Shown: positions 10,317-21,925, counted from the first letter of the stretch. The stretch is DNA of 64,000 nucleotides from Azonexus fungiphilus (GCF_003634965.1 NZ_RBXP01000004.1:20387-84386); one strand, 5' to 3'. The notes: generated from the sequence alone by a model not told the origin. A program made the numbers and translations.

Positions 10317-10343
10317 AAAACCGCCGGGCAGGCCGGCGGTTTT
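10317..10343 (-). terminator. Intrinsic terminator after gap
   Basis: An 11-bp perfect stem: AAAACCGCCGG (10317-10327), a five-base loop and CCGGCGGTTTT (10333-10343). On the minus strand it is followed by TTTTAC, directly downstream of the gap stop. It separates the fbp-tkt-gap transcript from the FUSC gene. Confidence 0.85.
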
Positions 10344-10366
10344 GTCATGTCGGTCCGGGGACCGGT

Positions 10367-11395
10367 TTACTTGGCAGCCATCCAGGCGCGGGCGGCGTCG
10401 AGCATGCGGCAGGAGTAGCCCCACTCGTTGTCGTACCAGGCCAGCACCTTGACCAGCGTCGAGCCGTCTTCGGCCTTGAGGACGCGCGTCTGCGTCGCGT
10501 CGAAGGTCGAGGAGACGGTGGTGTGGTTGAAGTCGGACGACACCAGCGGCTCGGTATTCACCGCCATGATGCCCTTGAGCGGGCCGTTGGCCGCCTTGGT
10601 CATCAGTTCGTTGATCTCTTCCTTGGTGGTGGCGCGCTCGGCGGTGAAGGTCAGGTCAACGAGGGAGACGTTGATCGTCGGCACGCGCAGCGCGAAGCCG
10701 TCGAACTTGCCGACCAGTTGCGGCAGCACCAAGCCGACGGCCTTGGCCGCGCCGGTCTTGGTCGGGATGATGTTGGCGGCAGCGGCGCGGGCGCGGCGCA
10801 GGTCCTTGTGGCGGACGTCGACGGTGACCTGGTCGTTGGTGTAGGCGTGCACCGTGGTCATCAGGCCGGACTTGATGCCGATGGCGTCGGACAGCACCTT
10901 GGCCACCGGGGCCAGGCAGTTGGTGGTGCACGAGGCGTTGGAGACGACGCTCATGGCCTGGGTCAGGATGCCTTCGTTGACGCCCATGACGATGGTGCCG
11001 TCGACGTCGTCGCCGCCCGGGGCTGAGATCAGCACGCGCTTGGCGCCCTGTTCGAGCAGCGCCTGGGCCTTGGCCTTGGAGGTGTAGGCGCCGGTGCATT
11101 CGAGCAGGACGTCGACGCCGTGGTCGGCCCAGTTGATGTCCTTGGGGTTCTTGGTCGAGTAGAAGGCGATCTTCTTGCCGTCGATGATGATGCAGTTCTC
11201 ACCTTCGGTTTCGACGGAGGTGCCGAAGCGGCCGTGCGTCGTGTCGTACTTCAGCAGGTGGGCGTTGGTCGCCAGGTCGCCGGAGGCGTTGATGGCGACG
11301 ACGTCGAACTCGTTCTGCAGGCCCTGCTCGTAGATCGCGCGCAGCGTGCAGCGACCGATGCGACCGAAACCGTTGATTGCAACCTTGATAGCCAT
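10367..11395 (-). CDS. gap: Glyceraldehyde-3-phosphate dehydrogenase, type I (complete)
   Basis: 342 residues, full length. It starts [15 protein letters not shown] and has the catalytic [11 protein letters not shown] (about residues 150-160), TVHAYTNDQ, the [21 protein letters not shown] segment, [13 protein letters not shown] and [14 protein letters not shown]. It is the third and last gene of fbp-tkt-gap, 33 bases after tkt. Residues after the second Gly of the Rossmann fold read [12 protein letters not shown], as in gap genes of Calvin-cycle type whose cofactor may be NAD or NADP. The subfamily differs from the gapA-like fragment at the left edge. Confidence 0.96.
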   Translation of the reverse strand: MAIKVAINGFGRIGRCTLRAIYEQGLQNEFDVVAINASGDLATNAHLLKYDTTHGRFGTSVETEGENCIIIDGKKIAFYSTKNPKDINWADHGVDVLLECTGAYTSKAKAQALLEQGAKRVLISAPGGDDVDGTIVMGVNEGILTQAMSVVSNASCTTNCLAPVAKVLSDAIGIKSGLMTTVHAYTNDQVTVDVRHKDLRRARAAAANIIPTKTGAAKAVGLVLPQLVGKFDGFALRVPTINVSLVDLTFTAERATTKEEINELMTKAANGPLKGIMAVNTEPLVSSDFNHTTVSSTFDATQTRVLKAEDGSTLVKVLAWYDNEWGYSCRMLDAARAWMAAK

Positions 11396-11428
11396 GGATG
11401 TTTTTCCTCTTTGCGTTGGTATTCGTGA

Positions 11429-13432
11429 TCAGGACAGCAGTGCTTTCGCCGTCGCGACGACGTTGCCGACGGTGAAGCCGAACAGGTCGAACAGCTGGCC
11501 GGCCGGTGCCGATTCGCCGAAGCGGTCGATACCGATCACCGCGCCATGCAGGCCGACGTACTTGCGCCAGAAATCCGGGTGCGCCGCTTCGATGGCGATG
11601 CGCTTCTTGCAGCTGCCGAGGACCGAAGCCTTGTACTCGTCGCTCTGGCGGTCGAAGACGTTGGTGCAGGGCATCGAGACGACGCGTGCGGCGATGCCTT
11701 CGTTGGCCAGTGCGGCCTGGGCGTCGAGCGCCAGCTTGACTTCGGAGCCGGTGGCGATCAGCGTCACCTGGGCGTCGGCGTTCTCGGCCAGCACGTAGCC
11801 GCCCTTGGCGATGTCGGCGTCGGCGGCATTCTGCGTCACGGTCGGCAGGTTCTGCCGCGACAGGGCGAGCAGGCTCGGCCCGGTTTTACGGTCGACCGCG
11901 GAAATCCAGGCAATTGCGGTTTCCGTCGCGTCGGCCGGACGCCACACATCGAGGTTCGGGATGATGCGCATCGACGGGATGTGCTCGACCGGCTGGTGCG
12001 TCGGGCCGTCTTCGCCGAGGCCGATGGAGTCATGGGTGTAGACCATGATCTGGCGCTGCTTCATCAGCGCCGCCATGCGGATGCCGTTGCGCGCGTAGTC
12101 GGAGAAGACGAGGAAGGTGGCGGTGTAGGGAATCAGGCCGCCGTGCAGCGCGATGCCGTTGGCGATCGCGGTCATGCCGAATTCGCGCACGCCGTAGTAG
12201 CAGTAGTTGCCGCCTTCGGTGCGGGTGACGCCCTTGCTGCCCTTGACGAAGGTCAGGTTGGAGCCGGCCAGGTCGGCCGAGCCGCCGAAGATTTCCGGAA
12301 TCGCCGGAACCAGCGCGGCGATGGCGTTCTGCGAGGCCTTGCGGGTGGCGATGTTCTCGGCCTTGTCGCGGCAGGCCTGCAGGTAGGCGGCCTTGGTCGC
12401 TGCCCAGGTGGCCGGCAATTCGCCCTTGATCACGCGGCGCTCGAATTCGGCGGCCAGTTCGGGGAATTCGGCCTGGTACTTGGCGAAACGGCGTTGCCAG
12501 TTTTCCTCGAAGGCGGCGCCGCGGACCTTGCCGTTCCAGGCGGCGTAGACCTCGCCCGGGATTTCGAAGGCCGGATGATTCCAGCCGATGTAGGCGCGGG
12601 CGGCGGCGATTTCATCCTTGCCCAGCGGCGCGCCGTGGCAGTCGTGGCTGCCCTGCTTGTTCGGCGAGCCGGCGCCGATCACGGTGCGGCAGCAGATCAG
12701 GCTGGGCTTGTCGGTCACCGCCTTGGCGGCGAGCAGGGCGCGCTCGATGGCTTCCGGGTCATGCCCGTCGACATTGGGCACGACGTGCCAGCCGTAGGCT
12801 TCGAAGCGCTTCGGCGTGTCGTCGGTGAACCAGCCTTCGACGTGGCCGTCGATCGAGATGCCGTTATCGTCCCAGAAGGCGATCAGCTTGCCCAGGCCGA
12901 GCGTGCCGGCGAGCGAGCAGGCTTCGTGCGAGACGCCTTCCATCAGGCAGCCGTCGCCGAGGAAGGTGTAGGTGTGGTGATTGACGATGTCGTGGCCGGG
13001 GCGGTTGAACTCGGCGGCGAGCACCTTCTCGGCCAGCGCGAAGCCGACGGCGTTGGTGATGCCCTGGCCGAGCGGCCCGGTGGTCGTCTCGACGCCCGGC
13101 GTGTAGCCGTACTCCGGATGGCCCGGCGTCCTGGCGTGCAGCTGGCGGAAGTTCTTCAGGTCGTCGATGCTGACGTCGTAGCCGGTCAGGTGCAGCAGCG
13201 CGTAGATCAGCATCGAGCCATGGCCGTTCGAGAGCACGAAGCGGTCGCGGTCGGGCCACGCCGGATTCGCCGGATTGTGGCGCAGGTGGCGACGCCACAG
13301 CACCTCGGCGATTTCGGCCATGCCCATCGGGGCACCCGGGTGACCGGAGTTGGCCTGTTGCACGGCATCCATGGCCAAGGCGCGGATGGCGCCGGTCAGG
13401 GGATTGAATTTGGGAGGGATGCTGACGCTCAT
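11429..13432 (-). CDS. tkt: Transketolase
   Basis: A thiamine-diphosphate enzyme of the non-oxidative pentose phosphate and Calvin pathways, transferring two-carbon units between ketoses and aldoses. Its 667 residues match the family. Seen: [18 protein letters not shown] at the N-terminus, [12 protein letters not shown], the TPP motif from GDGCLMEG to FWDDN (about 155-190), [11 protein letters not shown], the catalytic-Glu segment [33 protein letters not shown], and a C-terminal domain. It follows fbp by 130 bases. A GGTCGACC repeat-like site lies inside it at 11890-11897. Confidence 0.97.
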   Translation of the reverse strand: MSVSIPPKFNPLTGAIRALAMDAVQQANSGHPGAPMGMAEIAEVLWRRHLRHNPANPAWPDRDRFVLSNGHGSMLIYALLHLTGYDVSIDDLKNFRQLHARTPGHPEYGYTPGVETTTGPLGQGITNAVGFALAEKVLAAEFNRPGHDIVNHHTYTFLGDGCLMEGVSHEACSLAGTLGLGKLIAFWDDNGISIDGHVEGWFTDDTPKRFEAYGWHVVPNVDGHDPEAIERALLAAKAVTDKPSLICCRTVIGAGSPNKQGSHDCHGAPLGKDEIAAARAYIGWNHPAFEIPGEVYAAWNGKVRGAAFEENWQRRFAKYQAEFPELAAEFERRVIKGELPATWAATKAAYLQACRDKAENIATRKASQNAIAALVPAIPEIFGGSADLAGSNLTFVKGSKGVTRTEGGNYCYYGVREFGMTAIANGIALHGGLIPYTATFLVFSDYARNGIRMAALMKQRQIMVYTHDSIGLGEDGPTHQPVEHIPSMRIIPNLDVWRPADATETAIAWISAVDRKTGPSLLALSRQNLPTVTQNAADADIAKGGYVLAENADAQVTLIATGSEVKLALDAQAALANEGIAARVVSMPCTNVFDRQSDEYKASVLGSCKKRIAIEAAHPDFWRKYVGLHGAVIGIDRFGESAPAGQLFDLFGFTVGNVVATAKALLS
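11884..11904. repeat. GGTCGACC palindromic element inside tkt (copy c)
   Basis: Core GGTCGACC at 11890-11897 with a TTTTAC left flank and CGCGGAAA right flank, closely matching the intergenic copies. It encodes AVDRKT of transketolase (minus strand). It may be chance or a tolerated copy; the flank match is what makes it notable. Confidence 0.45.
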
Positions 13433-13522
13433 GATCCGGAAATCCAGCCTGCTGAAAAGCTGGAATTATCGGCGAAAAGCACTGTTTTGGATAGGCTTGT
13501 GCCGCCGCCGGGCGAGTCCGGA

Positions 13523-13552
13523 AGACGTCCGCACCAGGCGGGGCGGACGTCT
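13523..13552. other. Perfect 10-bp inverted repeat after fbp
   Basis: AGACGTCCGC (13523-13532) and GCGGACGTCT (13543-13552) around a ten-base loop, between fbp and tkt. No T run follows on either strand, so it is more likely an mRNA-processing or stability hairpin within the fbp-tkt-gap transcript than a terminator. Confidence 0.6.
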
Positions 13553-13562
13553 GCGCGGGCGC

Positions 13563-14576
<1,014 letters not shown>

Positions 14577-14611
14577 GGAAACTCCGGACGGGAAAATGGA
14601 AAAAAGGGATT

Positions 14612-17095
14612 TTACTCCGCCCGCTCGGCGGCGTGCAGGAAGGCGAAGGCGCCGGCGTTGTTCAGCGGTTTGCTGAACAGGTAGCCCTGGACCTCGTCGC
14701 AGCCGTTGCTGCGCAGCAGCTCGAGCTGGTCCTCGGTCTCGACGCCTTCGGCGATGACGTTGAGGCCGAGCGAATGGGCGAGTGCGATGGTGCCGAAGGC
14801 GATCGCCCGGTCGTTGAGGTCGTGCTCGATGTCGCGGACGAAGGAGCGGTCGATCTTCAGGTGGTCGATCGGGAACAGCTTGAGGTAGGCGAGCGACGAA
14901 TAGCCGGTGCCGAAGTCGTCGATCGCCAGGCTGATGCCCATGCGGCCGAGGCGCTGCAGGATGTGGATGGCTTCCTGCGGGTTTTCCATCACCGAGCTTT
15001 CGGTGATTTCGAGTTCGAGCAACTCGGCCGGCAGGCCGGATTCGGCGAGCGCGCCGGCGACCGTTTCGCAGAAATCACGGCGGCGCAACTGGCGGGCCGA
15101 GACGTTGACGGCAACGCGCAGCGGCGGCAGGCCACTGTCGATCCAGTGCTTCATCTCGCGGCAGGCGGTGAGCATGACCCAGTCGCCGATCTCGACGATC
15201 ATCCCGGTTTCCTCGGCGACCGGGATGAAGCGGTCGGGCGAGATCATGCCGTCGACCGGGTGGTGCCAGCGCAGCAGGGCTTCGACGCCGGTCGGCCGCG
15301 ATCCGTCGGCGCGGAACTGCGGCTGGTACACCAGGGCCAGTTCGTTGCGGCTGATCGCGTGGCGCAGCTTGCGTTCGATGTCCAGGCGCTCGGTGGCGAT
15401 CTGGTTCATGTCGGCGGCGAAGAACTGGTAGTTGTTCCGGCCGGCCGACTTGGCGTGGTACATCGCGGTGTCGGCGTTCTTCAGGATGCTGTCGCCGTCG
15501 GCGCCGTCGTCGGGGAAGAGGCTGATGCCGATCGACGGGCTGGTGTGCAGTTCGTGGCCTTCGGCCTCGATCGGCGTGCTCAGCGCGTTGACGATCTTGC
15601 TGGCGACCAGCGCGGCGTCGCCCGGGTTGGCGATGCCGGGCAGGATGACGACGAACTCGTCACCGCCGAGGCGGGCCACGAAATCGGTTTCGCGGACGAC
15701 GCCGGACAGCCGACAGGCGACCTCGCGCAGCATCTCGTCGCCGACCTGGTGGCCGAGCGTGTCGTTGATGATCTTGAAGCGGTCGAGGTCGATGAACATG
15801 ATCCCGACCTTCCATTCGTGCCGGCGTGCTTCCGGCAGCAGCTGGCCGAGGCGCATCAGCAGCGCCAGCCGGTTGGGCAGGCCGGTCAGCGAGTCGTGCT
15901 GGGCGATGTGCTGCATCCGCGCTTCGGCTTCCTTGCGCTCGGTGATGTCGGCGAAGATCCAGATGTAGTGGCGGGGCAGGTTGTTGCCGCTGTCCTCGAC
16001 GCGGTTGACGCGCAGGCTGGCGGGGAAGCTCTGGCCATCGTGGCGGCGCATCGCGATCTCGCCGCGCCAGCTGCCGTGAAGGACCAGGCTGGCGTGCAGC
16101 TGTTCGCGCTTCCACAGGTCGTCGGCCTGGATCAGGTCGAGCACCGAGGCGCCGCAGAGCTCGTCGGCACTGCGCACGGTCATGCCGGTCGCGGCCGGGT
16201 TGACCGAAAGGATCCGGTGGTTTTCGTCGCTGACGACGATGCCGGCCGGCGTGTGGTTGAACACCACCTGTGCCAGCTGTTCGCGTTCGGCGCTGGCGCG
16301 GCGCTCGCTGACGTCGGTATAGACGGTGACGATGCTGCCGTCGTCGAGCGGCACGCCGCGGACGTCGAGGGTCTGGCCGTTCGGCCGGGTGCGTTCGAAA
16401 TGGTGGGCGACCGGGTGGCGGGCGCGGGCCAGCAGCGCCCGGACGATCGATTCCGGATCGCCCGGGCCGTATTCGCCGCGCTCGGCGTTGTAGCGGAAGA
16501 TCGCCTCGATGGTCGTCGGTGGCTTGGCGAACAGTTGCTCGGGCAGGTCGAGCAGCTTGAGGAACTCGCGGTTGTGCAGCAGCAGGTTGAGCTTGCTGTC
16601 GAACAGCGTCACCGCGCAGGGAATTGCTTCGATCACCGTCTCCAGCAGGGCGTGCTGGTGGCGCAGTTCCTCCTCAGCGGTCTTGCGCTCGGTGATGTCG
16701 GTATAGGTAGTGATGAAGCCGGCGAGCACCCCGTCGATCAGCAGCGGTTCGCCATGGACCAGGTGGGTGCGGCCGCCCGGCCGGGTGCGTTCGAAGCGGT
16801 GCGGCTGGAAAGCCATTGCCAGCGCATTGAGGCGCTCGACGTGGTGTTCCGGATCACCCGGCCCGTATTCGCCACGCTGCGCCGGTATCCGTACCAGGTC
16901 GGCGAAGCTGACGCCATCGACGACCAGCCCGGGTGGCAGATCGAGCATTTCGATGAACTCGTCGTTCCACACGCGCAGGCGCAGCGCTTCGTCAAAGACG
17001 CTGATGCCCTGCGGCAGGCTGGAAACCACTGCCTGCAGGTAGGCGAGGCGCCGCCGCGAATCGTCGGGAGCGGAGTTGGGCGTGTCGATGTTCAC
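14612..17095 (-). CDS. PAS-PAS-PAS-GGDEF-EAL c-di-GMP protein
   Basis: An 827-residue soluble signalling protein. Three PAS-type sensor units lie at about 20-135, 150-265 and 275-395. The first two contain the [10 protein letters not shown] signature of PAS_7-type domains, and each unit ends in a (T/S)D(I/V)(T/S)ER linker. The GGDEF domain (about 405-565) is canonical ([12 protein letters not shown]). The EAL domain (about 580-820) keeps [40 protein letters not shown] and EGVETEDQ, so phosphodiesterase activity is expected. No membrane segment is seen, so input is probably cytosolic (redox, gas or small molecule). It is divergent in role from the adjacent fbp and may be read into it. Confidence 0.9.
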   Translation of the reverse strand: MNIDTPNSAPDDSRRRLAYLQAVVSSLPQGISVFDEALRLRVWNDEFIEMLDLPPGLVVDGVSFADLVRIPAQRGEYGPGDPEHHVERLNALAMAFQPHRFERTRPGGRTHLVHGEPLLIDGVLAGFITTYTDITERKTAEEELRHQHALLETVIEAIPCAVTLFDSKLNLLLHNREFLKLLDLPEQLFAKPPTTIEAIFRYNAERGEYGPGDPESIVRALLARARHPVAHHFERTRPNGQTLDVRGVPLDDGSIVTVYTDVSERRASAEREQLAQVVFNHTPAGIVVSDENHRILSVNPAATGMTVRSADELCGASVLDLIQADDLWKREQLHASLVLHGSWRGEIAMRRHDGQSFPASLRVNRVEDSGNNLPRHYIWIFADITERKEAEARMQHIAQHDSLTGLPNRLALLMRLGQLLPEARRHEWKVGIMFIDLDRFKIINDTLGHQVGDEMLREVACRLSGVVRETDFVARLGGDEFVVILPGIANPGDAALVASKIVNALSTPIEAEGHELHTSPSIGISLFPDDGADGDSILKNADTAMYHAKSAGRNNYQFFAADMNQIATERLDIERKLRHAISRNELALVYQPQFRADGSRPTGVEALLRWHHPVDGMISPDRFIPVAEETGMIVEIGDWVMLTACREMKHWIDSGLPPLRVAVNVSARQLRRRDFCETVAGALAESGLPAELLELEITESSVMENPQEAIHILQRLGRMGISLAIDDFGTGYSSLAYLKLFPIDHLKIDRSFVRDIEHDLNDRAIAFGTIALAHSLGLNVIAEGVETEDQLELLRSNGCDEVQGYLFSKPLNNAGAFAFLHAAERAE

Positions 17096-17152
17096 GTCAG
17101 TGGCGGATTGGCGGATGTCGGGTCAATGATAGCCGAATGGCATGGTCAGGTT

Positions 17153-17710
17153 TCAGGTCTCGCGCCACTTGATCGAGCAGCCGATCGACGCGTGCTGATC
17201 TGACGGTCCACGCCCGGTTTCGGCAATTTTTCGCAGGGCCGCGAAAAGTTCGCGCGGGGCGTCGGCCGGTGCCGGGTTTTTGCCCGAGGCGTCGAGTCGA
17301 CCGCGATATTGCAGGGTGAGCCCGGCGTTGTAGCCGAAGAAGTCGGGCGTGCACACCGCGCCGTAGGCACGGGCGACCGACTGGTCGGCATCGAGCAGGT
17401 AGGGAAAGGGGAAGTCGAGCTCCCTGGCCCAGCGTTGCATGTTGGGAAAGGCGTCGTCGGGATAGGCTTCGGTATCGTTGCTCATGATCGCCGCGCAACC
17501 GATGCCGAGCCCCTGCAACTCGCGGCAGTCGCGGAGCAGGCGGTCGATGATCGCGCGGACGTAGGGGCAGTGGTTGCAGATGAACATCACCAGCAGCCCG
17601 TTCGGGCCGCGGCAGTCGGCCAGCGTCCAGATCCTGCTGTCGGTGCCGGGGAGCGAAAAATCGATGGCCGGCCGGCCGAATTCGCAGACCGGCGGATTGA
17701 GTGCGACCAT
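17153..17710 (-). CDS. Thioredoxin-family (AhpC/TSA-like) protein
   Basis: A 185-residue cytosolic thiol protein. The start chosen is MVALNPPVCEFGRPAIDF. It has a thioredoxin fold beginning with FSLPGTDSRIWTLADCRG, the active-site-like CNHCPYVRAI (about residues 45-55), MSNDTEAYPDDA, a second cysteine in VCTPDFFGYN and a conserved C-terminal GCSIKW. This combination identifies a widespread thioredoxin-like family whose substrate is not established. It overlaps neither neighbour, and rsmE starts divergently 43 bases away. An imperfect copy of the window's palindrome (AGTCGACCG, about 17295) lies in its coding region. Confidence 0.85.
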   Translation of the reverse strand: MVALNPPVCEFGRPAIDFSLPGTDSRIWTLADCRGPNGLLVMFICNHCPYVRAIIDRLLRDCRELQGLGIGCAAIMSNDTEAYPDDAFPNMQRWARELDFPFPYLLDADQSVARAYGAVCTPDFFGYNAGLTLQYRGRLDASGKNPAPADAPRELFAALRKIAETGRGPSDQHASIGCSIKWRET

Positions 17711-17752
17711 GATCCTCCCTTCGACAACGTGTTTCACCGCATAATAGCATCG

Positions 17753-18490
17753 ATGAATCTGCCCCGTTTCTATTGCCGGGAGGCCCTTTCGCCGGGCGCC
17801 CACGTCGAGTTGCCCGAGCCGGTTGCCCGCCACGCCGTGCGCGTCCTGCGCCTGCCGCCGGGGGCGCCGATGGTGCTGTTCGACGGCCGTGGTGGCGAAT
17901 ACCTGGCGCACATCGAGCGCATCGAGAAAAACCGCGTTTTCGCCGAGCTGGCCGACTGGCGCGACGTCGAGCGCGAATCGCGGCTGGCGGTGACGCTGGT
18001 GCAGGCGCTGCAGGCCGGCGACAAGATGGATTTCACGATCCAGAAGGCGGTCGAGCTCGGTGTCCGCGACATCGTTCCGGTCGACAGCCGGCGCAGCGTG
18101 CTCAAGCTGGCCGGCGACCGTGCCGGCAAGCGCGTTGCCCACTGGCAGGGCGTTGCCGCCTCGGCCTGCGAGCAATGCGGGCGCAACCAGGTGCCGCTGG
18201 TGGCGCCGCTCGAGCGCCTGGAGCAGTGGCTGGCGCGGCCGGCCGACGGCGGCCTGCGCCTGATGCTGGCGCCGGATGCCGAGGAAACGCTGGCCGACCT
18301 GGTGCCGGCGACGCGGGTGCAGTTGCTGATCGGGGCCGAAGGGGGGCTCGATCCGCAGGAAATGATCGCGGCGCGGCAGGCCGGATTCCGGGCGGTACGC
18401 CTGGGGCCGCGCGTGCTGCGCACGGAAACGGCAGGGCTGGCGGCGCTGGCGGCGTTGCAGGCGCTCTGGGGGGATTTCAGGGAGGGGTAG
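17753..18490 (+). CDS. rsmE: 16S rRNA m3U1498 methyltransferase
   Basis: SAM-dependent N3 methylation of U1498 of 16S rRNA. At 245 residues it is of normal length. The start MNLPRFYCREALSPG is typical of RsmE. The N-terminal PUA-like domain contains HAVRVLRLPPG and FDGRGGEYLA. The C-terminal SPOUT knot shows KMDFTIQKAVELGV, SACEQCGRNQVP, LLIGAEGGLDPQE and RLGPRVLRTETAGLAAL. The stop is 3 bases before the polyphosphate kinase-like gene, so they are translationally close. Confidence 0.95.
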   Translation: MNLPRFYCREALSPGAHVELPEPVARHAVRVLRLPPGAPMVLFDGRGGEYLAHIERIEKNRVFAELADWRDVERESRLAVTLVQALQAGDKMDFTIQKAVELGVRDIVPVDSRRSVLKLAGDRAGKRVAHWQGVAASACEQCGRNQVPLVAPLERLEQWLARPADGGLRLMLAPDAEETLADLVPATRVQLLIGAEGGLDPQEMIAARQAGFRAVRLGPRVLRTETAGLAALAALQALWGDFREG

Positions 18491-18493
18491 AAG

Positions 18494-19990
18494 ATGTTCG
18501 AATCGGCGGAACTCGGTCACGAGATCGACAAGGAAACGTTCAAGCAGGAGGTGCCCAAGCTGCGCGCGGCGCTGCTCGACGTCCAGTACGACGTCCTGCA
18601 GAAGAAGGAATTCCCGGTGGTCATCCTGATTTCCGGGGTCGACGGCAGCGGCAAGGGCGAAACCATCAACCTGCTCTACTCATGGATGGACCCGCGTCAC
18701 ATCTCGACGCTGGCCTTTTCCGCGCCGAGCGACGAGGAGGCCGAGCGGCCGGCGATGTGGCGCTACTGGCGCGCCCTGCCGGCCAAGGGCAAGGTCGGCA
18801 TCTTCGCCGGGTCGTGGTATTCGCAGCCGATCGCCGATCGCATCACCGGCGCGTTGCGCCGTTCCGAACTCGACGAGCGACTCGACGACATCAACCGCTT
18901 CGAGGCAATGCTGGTCAACGAGGGGGCGCTGGTCCTCAAGTTCTGGTTCCACCTTTCGAAGGACGGCCAGAAAAAGCGCCTCAAGGCGCTCGAGAAGGAC
19001 CCGCGCACTGCCTGGCGGGTGACCCAGGAAAGCTACGACCGCCTGAAGACCTACGACAAGCTGCAGGATGTCGCCGGGCACGTGCTGCGCGTCACCAATA
19101 CCGCCAAGGCGCCGTGGATCATCGTCGAGGGCACCGACGACGCCTACCGTTCGCTGACGGTCGGCCGGATCGTCCTCGACGCCATGCAGCGCCGTCTGCA
19201 GCAGCCCCTGCAGCAGGTACCGGTGGCGCCGCCGATCGTGCATCCGATCGACCGCAAGAACGTGCTCAGCGAACTCGACCTCGACCAGAAGCTGGGTAAG
19301 AAGGACTACGAAAGCCAGCTGGCGAAGTACCAGTCGCGCCTGTCCGAACTGGTCCGCGACCCGCGCTTCACCGAGCACCATTCGCTGGTGCTGGTCTTCG
19401 AGGGCTCCGACGCGGCCGGCAAGGGCGGCAGCATCCGCCGCGTCGGCGCGGCGATGGATGCCCGTCAGTACCAGATCGTCCCGATCGCTGCGCCGACCGA
19501 GGAAGAGCGCGCCCAGCCCTACCTCTGGCGCTTCTGGCGCCACCTGCCGCGCACCGGCCGGGCGACCATCTTCGACCGATCCTGGTATGGGCGGGTGCTC
19601 GTCGAGCGGGTCGAGGGGTTCTGTTCCGAGGCCGACTGGCTGCGCGCCTACGCCGAGATCAACGACTTCGAGCACCAGCTGGTCGAGGCCGGCGCCGTCG
19701 TCGTCAAGTTCTGGCTGCAGATTTCCGCCGACGAACAGCTGCGTCGCTTCAAGGAGCGCCAGGACACCGAGTTCAAGCGCTTCAAGATCACCGACGAGGA
19801 CTGGCGCAACCGCGAGAAATGGGACCAGTACGTCGCCGCCGTCTGCGACATGGTCGACCGGACCTCGACCGGCCTGGCGCCGTGGACCCTGGTCGAAGCC
19901 AACGACAAGAACTTTGCCCGCGTGAAGGTGCTGAAGACCGTCTGCGAGCGTCTCGAAGCCGCCCTCAAGGGCGCAGGAAAAAAGAACTGA
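18494..19990 (+). CDS. pap: Polyphosphate:AMP phosphotransferase (two-domain PPK2)
   Basis: Uses polyphosphate to phosphorylate AMP to ADP. 498 residues with two tandem PPK2 folds. Domain 1 (about 10-240) has a P-loop ISGVDGSGKGETINLL and lid-like GSWYSQPI. Domain 2 (about 265-490) has VFEGSDAAGKGGSIRR, FDRSWYGRVLVERVEG and DEQLRRFKERQ. The duplicated architecture is the class II PPK2 known from Acinetobacter PAP. ATG lies 4 bases after the rsmE stop and argA follows after 1 base, so rsmE-pap-argA form an operon. It links to the phosphate and polyphosphate theme of the window. Confidence 0.93.
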   Translation: MFESAELGHEIDKETFKQEVPKLRAALLDVQYDVLQKKEFPVVILISGVDGSGKGETINLLYSWMDPRHISTLAFSAPSDEEAERPAMWRYWRALPAKGKVGIFAGSWYSQPIADRITGALRRSELDERLDDINRFEAMLVNEGALVLKFWFHLSKDGQKKRLKALEKDPRTAWRVTQESYDRLKTYDKLQDVAGHVLRVTNTAKAPWIIVEGTDDAYRSLTVGRIVLDAMQRRLQQPLQQVPVAPPIVHPIDRKNVLSELDLDQKLGKKDYESQLAKYQSRLSELVRDPRFTEHHSLVLVFEGSDAAGKGGSIRRVGAAMDARQYQIVPIAAPTEEERAQPYLWRFWRHLPRTGRATIFDRSWYGRVLVERVEGFCSEADWLRAYAEINDFEHQLVEAGAVVVKFWLQISADEQLRRFKERQDTEFKRFKITDEDWRNREKWDQYVAAVCDMVDRTSTGLAPWTLVEANDKNFARVKVLKTVCERLEAALKGAGKKN

Positions 19991-19991
19991 C

Positions 19992-21311
19992 ATGAGCGAC
20001 ACGCCGTACGACGACCACTTCGTCTCCTGGTTCCGGGCCGTCACGCCCTACATCAACGCCTTCCGCGGCAAGACCTTCGTCATCGCCTTCGGCGGCAAGG
20101 CGATCGCCAGCGAGTTCATCAAGACGCTGGCCTACGACGTCAACCTGCTGGCCAGCCTGGGCATCCGCCTGGTGCTGGTGCACGGGGCGCGGCCGCAGAT
20201 CGAGGAAGAGCTGCGCGAGAAGAACCTGGAGTCGCGATACCACCGCGGCTATCGCATCACCGATGCGGAGACCCTCGACTGCGTGCTCGACGCGGTCGGC
20301 AGCGTGTACCTCGAGATCGAGGCGATGCTGTCGCAGGGGCTGCCCAACACGCCGATGGCCAACAGCCGGATCCGCGTGATCGGCGGCAATTTCATCACCG
20401 GCCAGCCGATCGGCGTGCTCGACGGGATCGACATGCACTACGCCGGCAAGGTGCGCAAGGTCGACAGCGAGGGCATCAACGCCCAGCTCGGCTTGGGCAA
20501 CATCGTGCTGCTCAACTGCGAGGGGCCGTCGCCGACCGGCGAGATCTTCAACCTGCAGATGGAAGAGGTCGCCGAGGCGATCGCCGTCGCGATCAAGGCC
20601 GACAAGCTCGTCTATCTCACCGACAGCCGTGGCGTTACCGACGAATCCGGCGAGCTGCTCGACGCGGTGACCGCCGACGAGGCCTCGCAGCTGCTGCGCG
20701 ACGCCGGCTGGCTGAGCAACGACATCATGCGCTACCTGCCCTGCGCGGTGCGGGCCAGCCGCGTCGGCGTCGGCCGTGTGCACCTGATCGGCTACACCCA
20801 GGACGGCGCGCTGCTGCGCGAGCTGTTCACCCACGACGGCGTCGGCACCGTGGTCACCCGCGAATCGCTGGAAAACATCCGCGAGGCCAAGCCCGACGAC
20901 ATCGCCGCGCTGATCGCCCTGATCGAGCCGATGGAGCAGGAGGGCATCCTCGTGCACCGGCCGCGCGAGCTGCTCGAGCGCGAGATCGAGCAGTTCTCGA
21001 TCATGCTCCACGACGGCATCATCGTCGGCTGCGCCGCGCTCTACCAGCACTCGCCCGAGGAGGCCGAGCTGGCCTGCCTGGCGGTCAGCCCCGAGCACCG
21101 CGAATGGGGCTACGGCGAGCAACTGATGGAGCGCATCGTCCGCCGCGCCAAGAAAGCCGGGATCAAGCGCCTGTGCGTGCTGACCACGCGCACCGAACAC
21201 TGGTTCGTCGAGCGCGGTTTCAAGCTGGGCACGGTCGACGACCTGCCGGCGGCAAAAAAGGAGATGTACAACTACCAGCGGCGTTCGAAGGTCCTGTTCA
21301 AGACCTTATAA
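19992..21311 (+). CDS. argA: N-acetylglutamate synthase (amino-acid N-acetyltransferase)
   Basis: First step of arginine synthesis: acetyl-CoA + glutamate to N-acetylglutamate. 439 residues in the ArgA two-domain form. An N-terminal amino-acid-kinase-like domain (about 20-290) contains KTFVIAFGGKAI, LVLVHGARPQI and VYLTDSRGVTDESGELL. A C-terminal GNAT domain (about 295-435) has LACLAVSPEHREWGYGEQLME and LTTRTEHWFVERGF. Feedback by arginine is expected for the family. It overlaps nothing and begins one base after pap. yggX follows after 29 bases. Confidence 0.95.
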   Translation: MSDTPYDDHFVSWFRAVTPYINAFRGKTFVIAFGGKAIASEFIKTLAYDVNLLASLGIRLVLVHGARPQIEEELREKNLESRYHRGYRITDAETLDCVLDAVGSVYLEIEAMLSQGLPNTPMANSRIRVIGGNFITGQPIGVLDGIDMHYAGKVRKVDSEGINAQLGLGNIVLLNCEGPSPTGEIFNLQMEEVAEAIAVAIKADKLVYLTDSRGVTDESGELLDAVTADEASQLLRDAGWLSNDIMRYLPCAVRASRVGVGRVHLIGYTQDGALLRELFTHDGVGTVVTRESLENIREAKPDDIAALIALIEPMEQEGILVHRPRELLEREIEQFSIMLHDGIIVGCAALYQHSPEEAELACLAVSPEHREWGYGEQLMERIVRRAKKAGIKRLCVLTTRTEHWFVERGFKLGTVDDLPAAKKEMYNYQRRSKVLFKTL

Positions 21312-21340
21312 TGCGGCGAAGTCTTTCCACGGAGTAACAC

Positions 21341-21613
21341 ATGGCACGTACCGTCAATTGCATCAAGCTCGGCCGCGAGGCCGAAGGCCTCGACCTGCCG
21401 CCCTATCCCGGCGCGCTCGGCCAGCGCATCTTCGAGAATGTCTCGAAGGAAGCCTGGCAGCAGTGGATCAAGCTGCAGACGATGATCATCAACGAGAATC
21501 GCCTCAACCTGGTCGATGCCCGCCACCGCAAGTACCTCGCCGAACAGGTCGAGAAGCACTTCTTCGGCGACGGTGCCGACCAGATCCAGGGCTACGTGCC
21601 GCCGCAGTCCTGA
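21341..21613 (+). CDS. yggX: Probable Fe(2+)-trafficking / oxidative damage protection protein
   Basis: 90 residues, the family length, starting [18 protein letters not shown]. The single conserved Cys7 and the pattern [30 protein letters not shown] and a C-terminal FFGDG identify YggX. It is thought to protect Fe-S enzymes and help iron handling in the cytosol. A plausible ribosome site (GGAG, about 9 bases upstream) precedes the ATG. It is the last gene of the rsmE-pap-argA-yggX run. Confidence 0.95.
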   Translation: MARTVNCIKLGREAEGLDLPPYPGALGQRIFENVSKEAWQQWIKLQTMIINENRLNLVDARHRKYLAEQVEKHFFGDGADQIQGYVPPQS

Positions 21614-21634
21614 GCCGGCGACGACGCAAAAGCA

Positions 21635-21658
21635 AGGCCCCCGCCGCGGCGGGGGCCT
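21635..21658. terminator. Strong GC hairpin between convergent genes
   Basis: AGGCCCCCGCC (21635-21645), loop GC, GGCGGGGGCCT (21648-21658), preceded by GCAAAAGCA and followed by CGTCGTTTA. It lies between yggX (plus) and a small minus-strand gene ending at 21679 and probably serves both directions, though the T runs are weak. Confidence 0.75.
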
Positions 21659-21678
21659 CGTCGTTTACGGCGTGCGCT

Positions 21679-21888
21679 TCAGTAGCGGAAGTGACCGATC
21701 GCGTAGAGGACGATGCCGGCACTCGGCAGCAGCACGCCGCCCAGCCATAGCCAGGCCAGGCGGATGGCGTTGTCGATGCTGGCGCTGTCGCCCTCGAGTT
21801 CGCTGGGTGCCAGCCAGGTATCGCCGTTGCCGGTGGCGAGCCTGAGTCTGGCGGTGTCGTGGTGCTGCTGGTGGGCGCTTGCTTGCAT
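21679..21888 (-). CDS. Small membrane protein, 69 residues
   Basis: I do not recognise it. The start is supported by AAGGAG eight bases before the ATG. Residues 1-40 are polar and hydrophilic (MQASAHQQHHDTARLRL at the N-terminus). Residues about 43-63 form one transmembrane segment (LAWLWLGGVLLPSAGIVLYAIG), ending GHFRY. The ribosome site GGAGCC-n4-ATG resembles that of the next small gene, and three such small genes stand in a row on this strand. A promoter-like sequence lies 40 to 65 bases upstream (21926-21953). Confidence 0.6.
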   Translation of the reverse strand: MQASAHQQHHDTARLRLATGNGDTWLAPSELEGDSASIDNAIRLAWLWLGGVLLPSAGIVLYAIGHFRY

Positions 21889-21925
21889 GCACGGCTCCTT
21901 TTGTCATGTCCCTGTTGGCATGGCG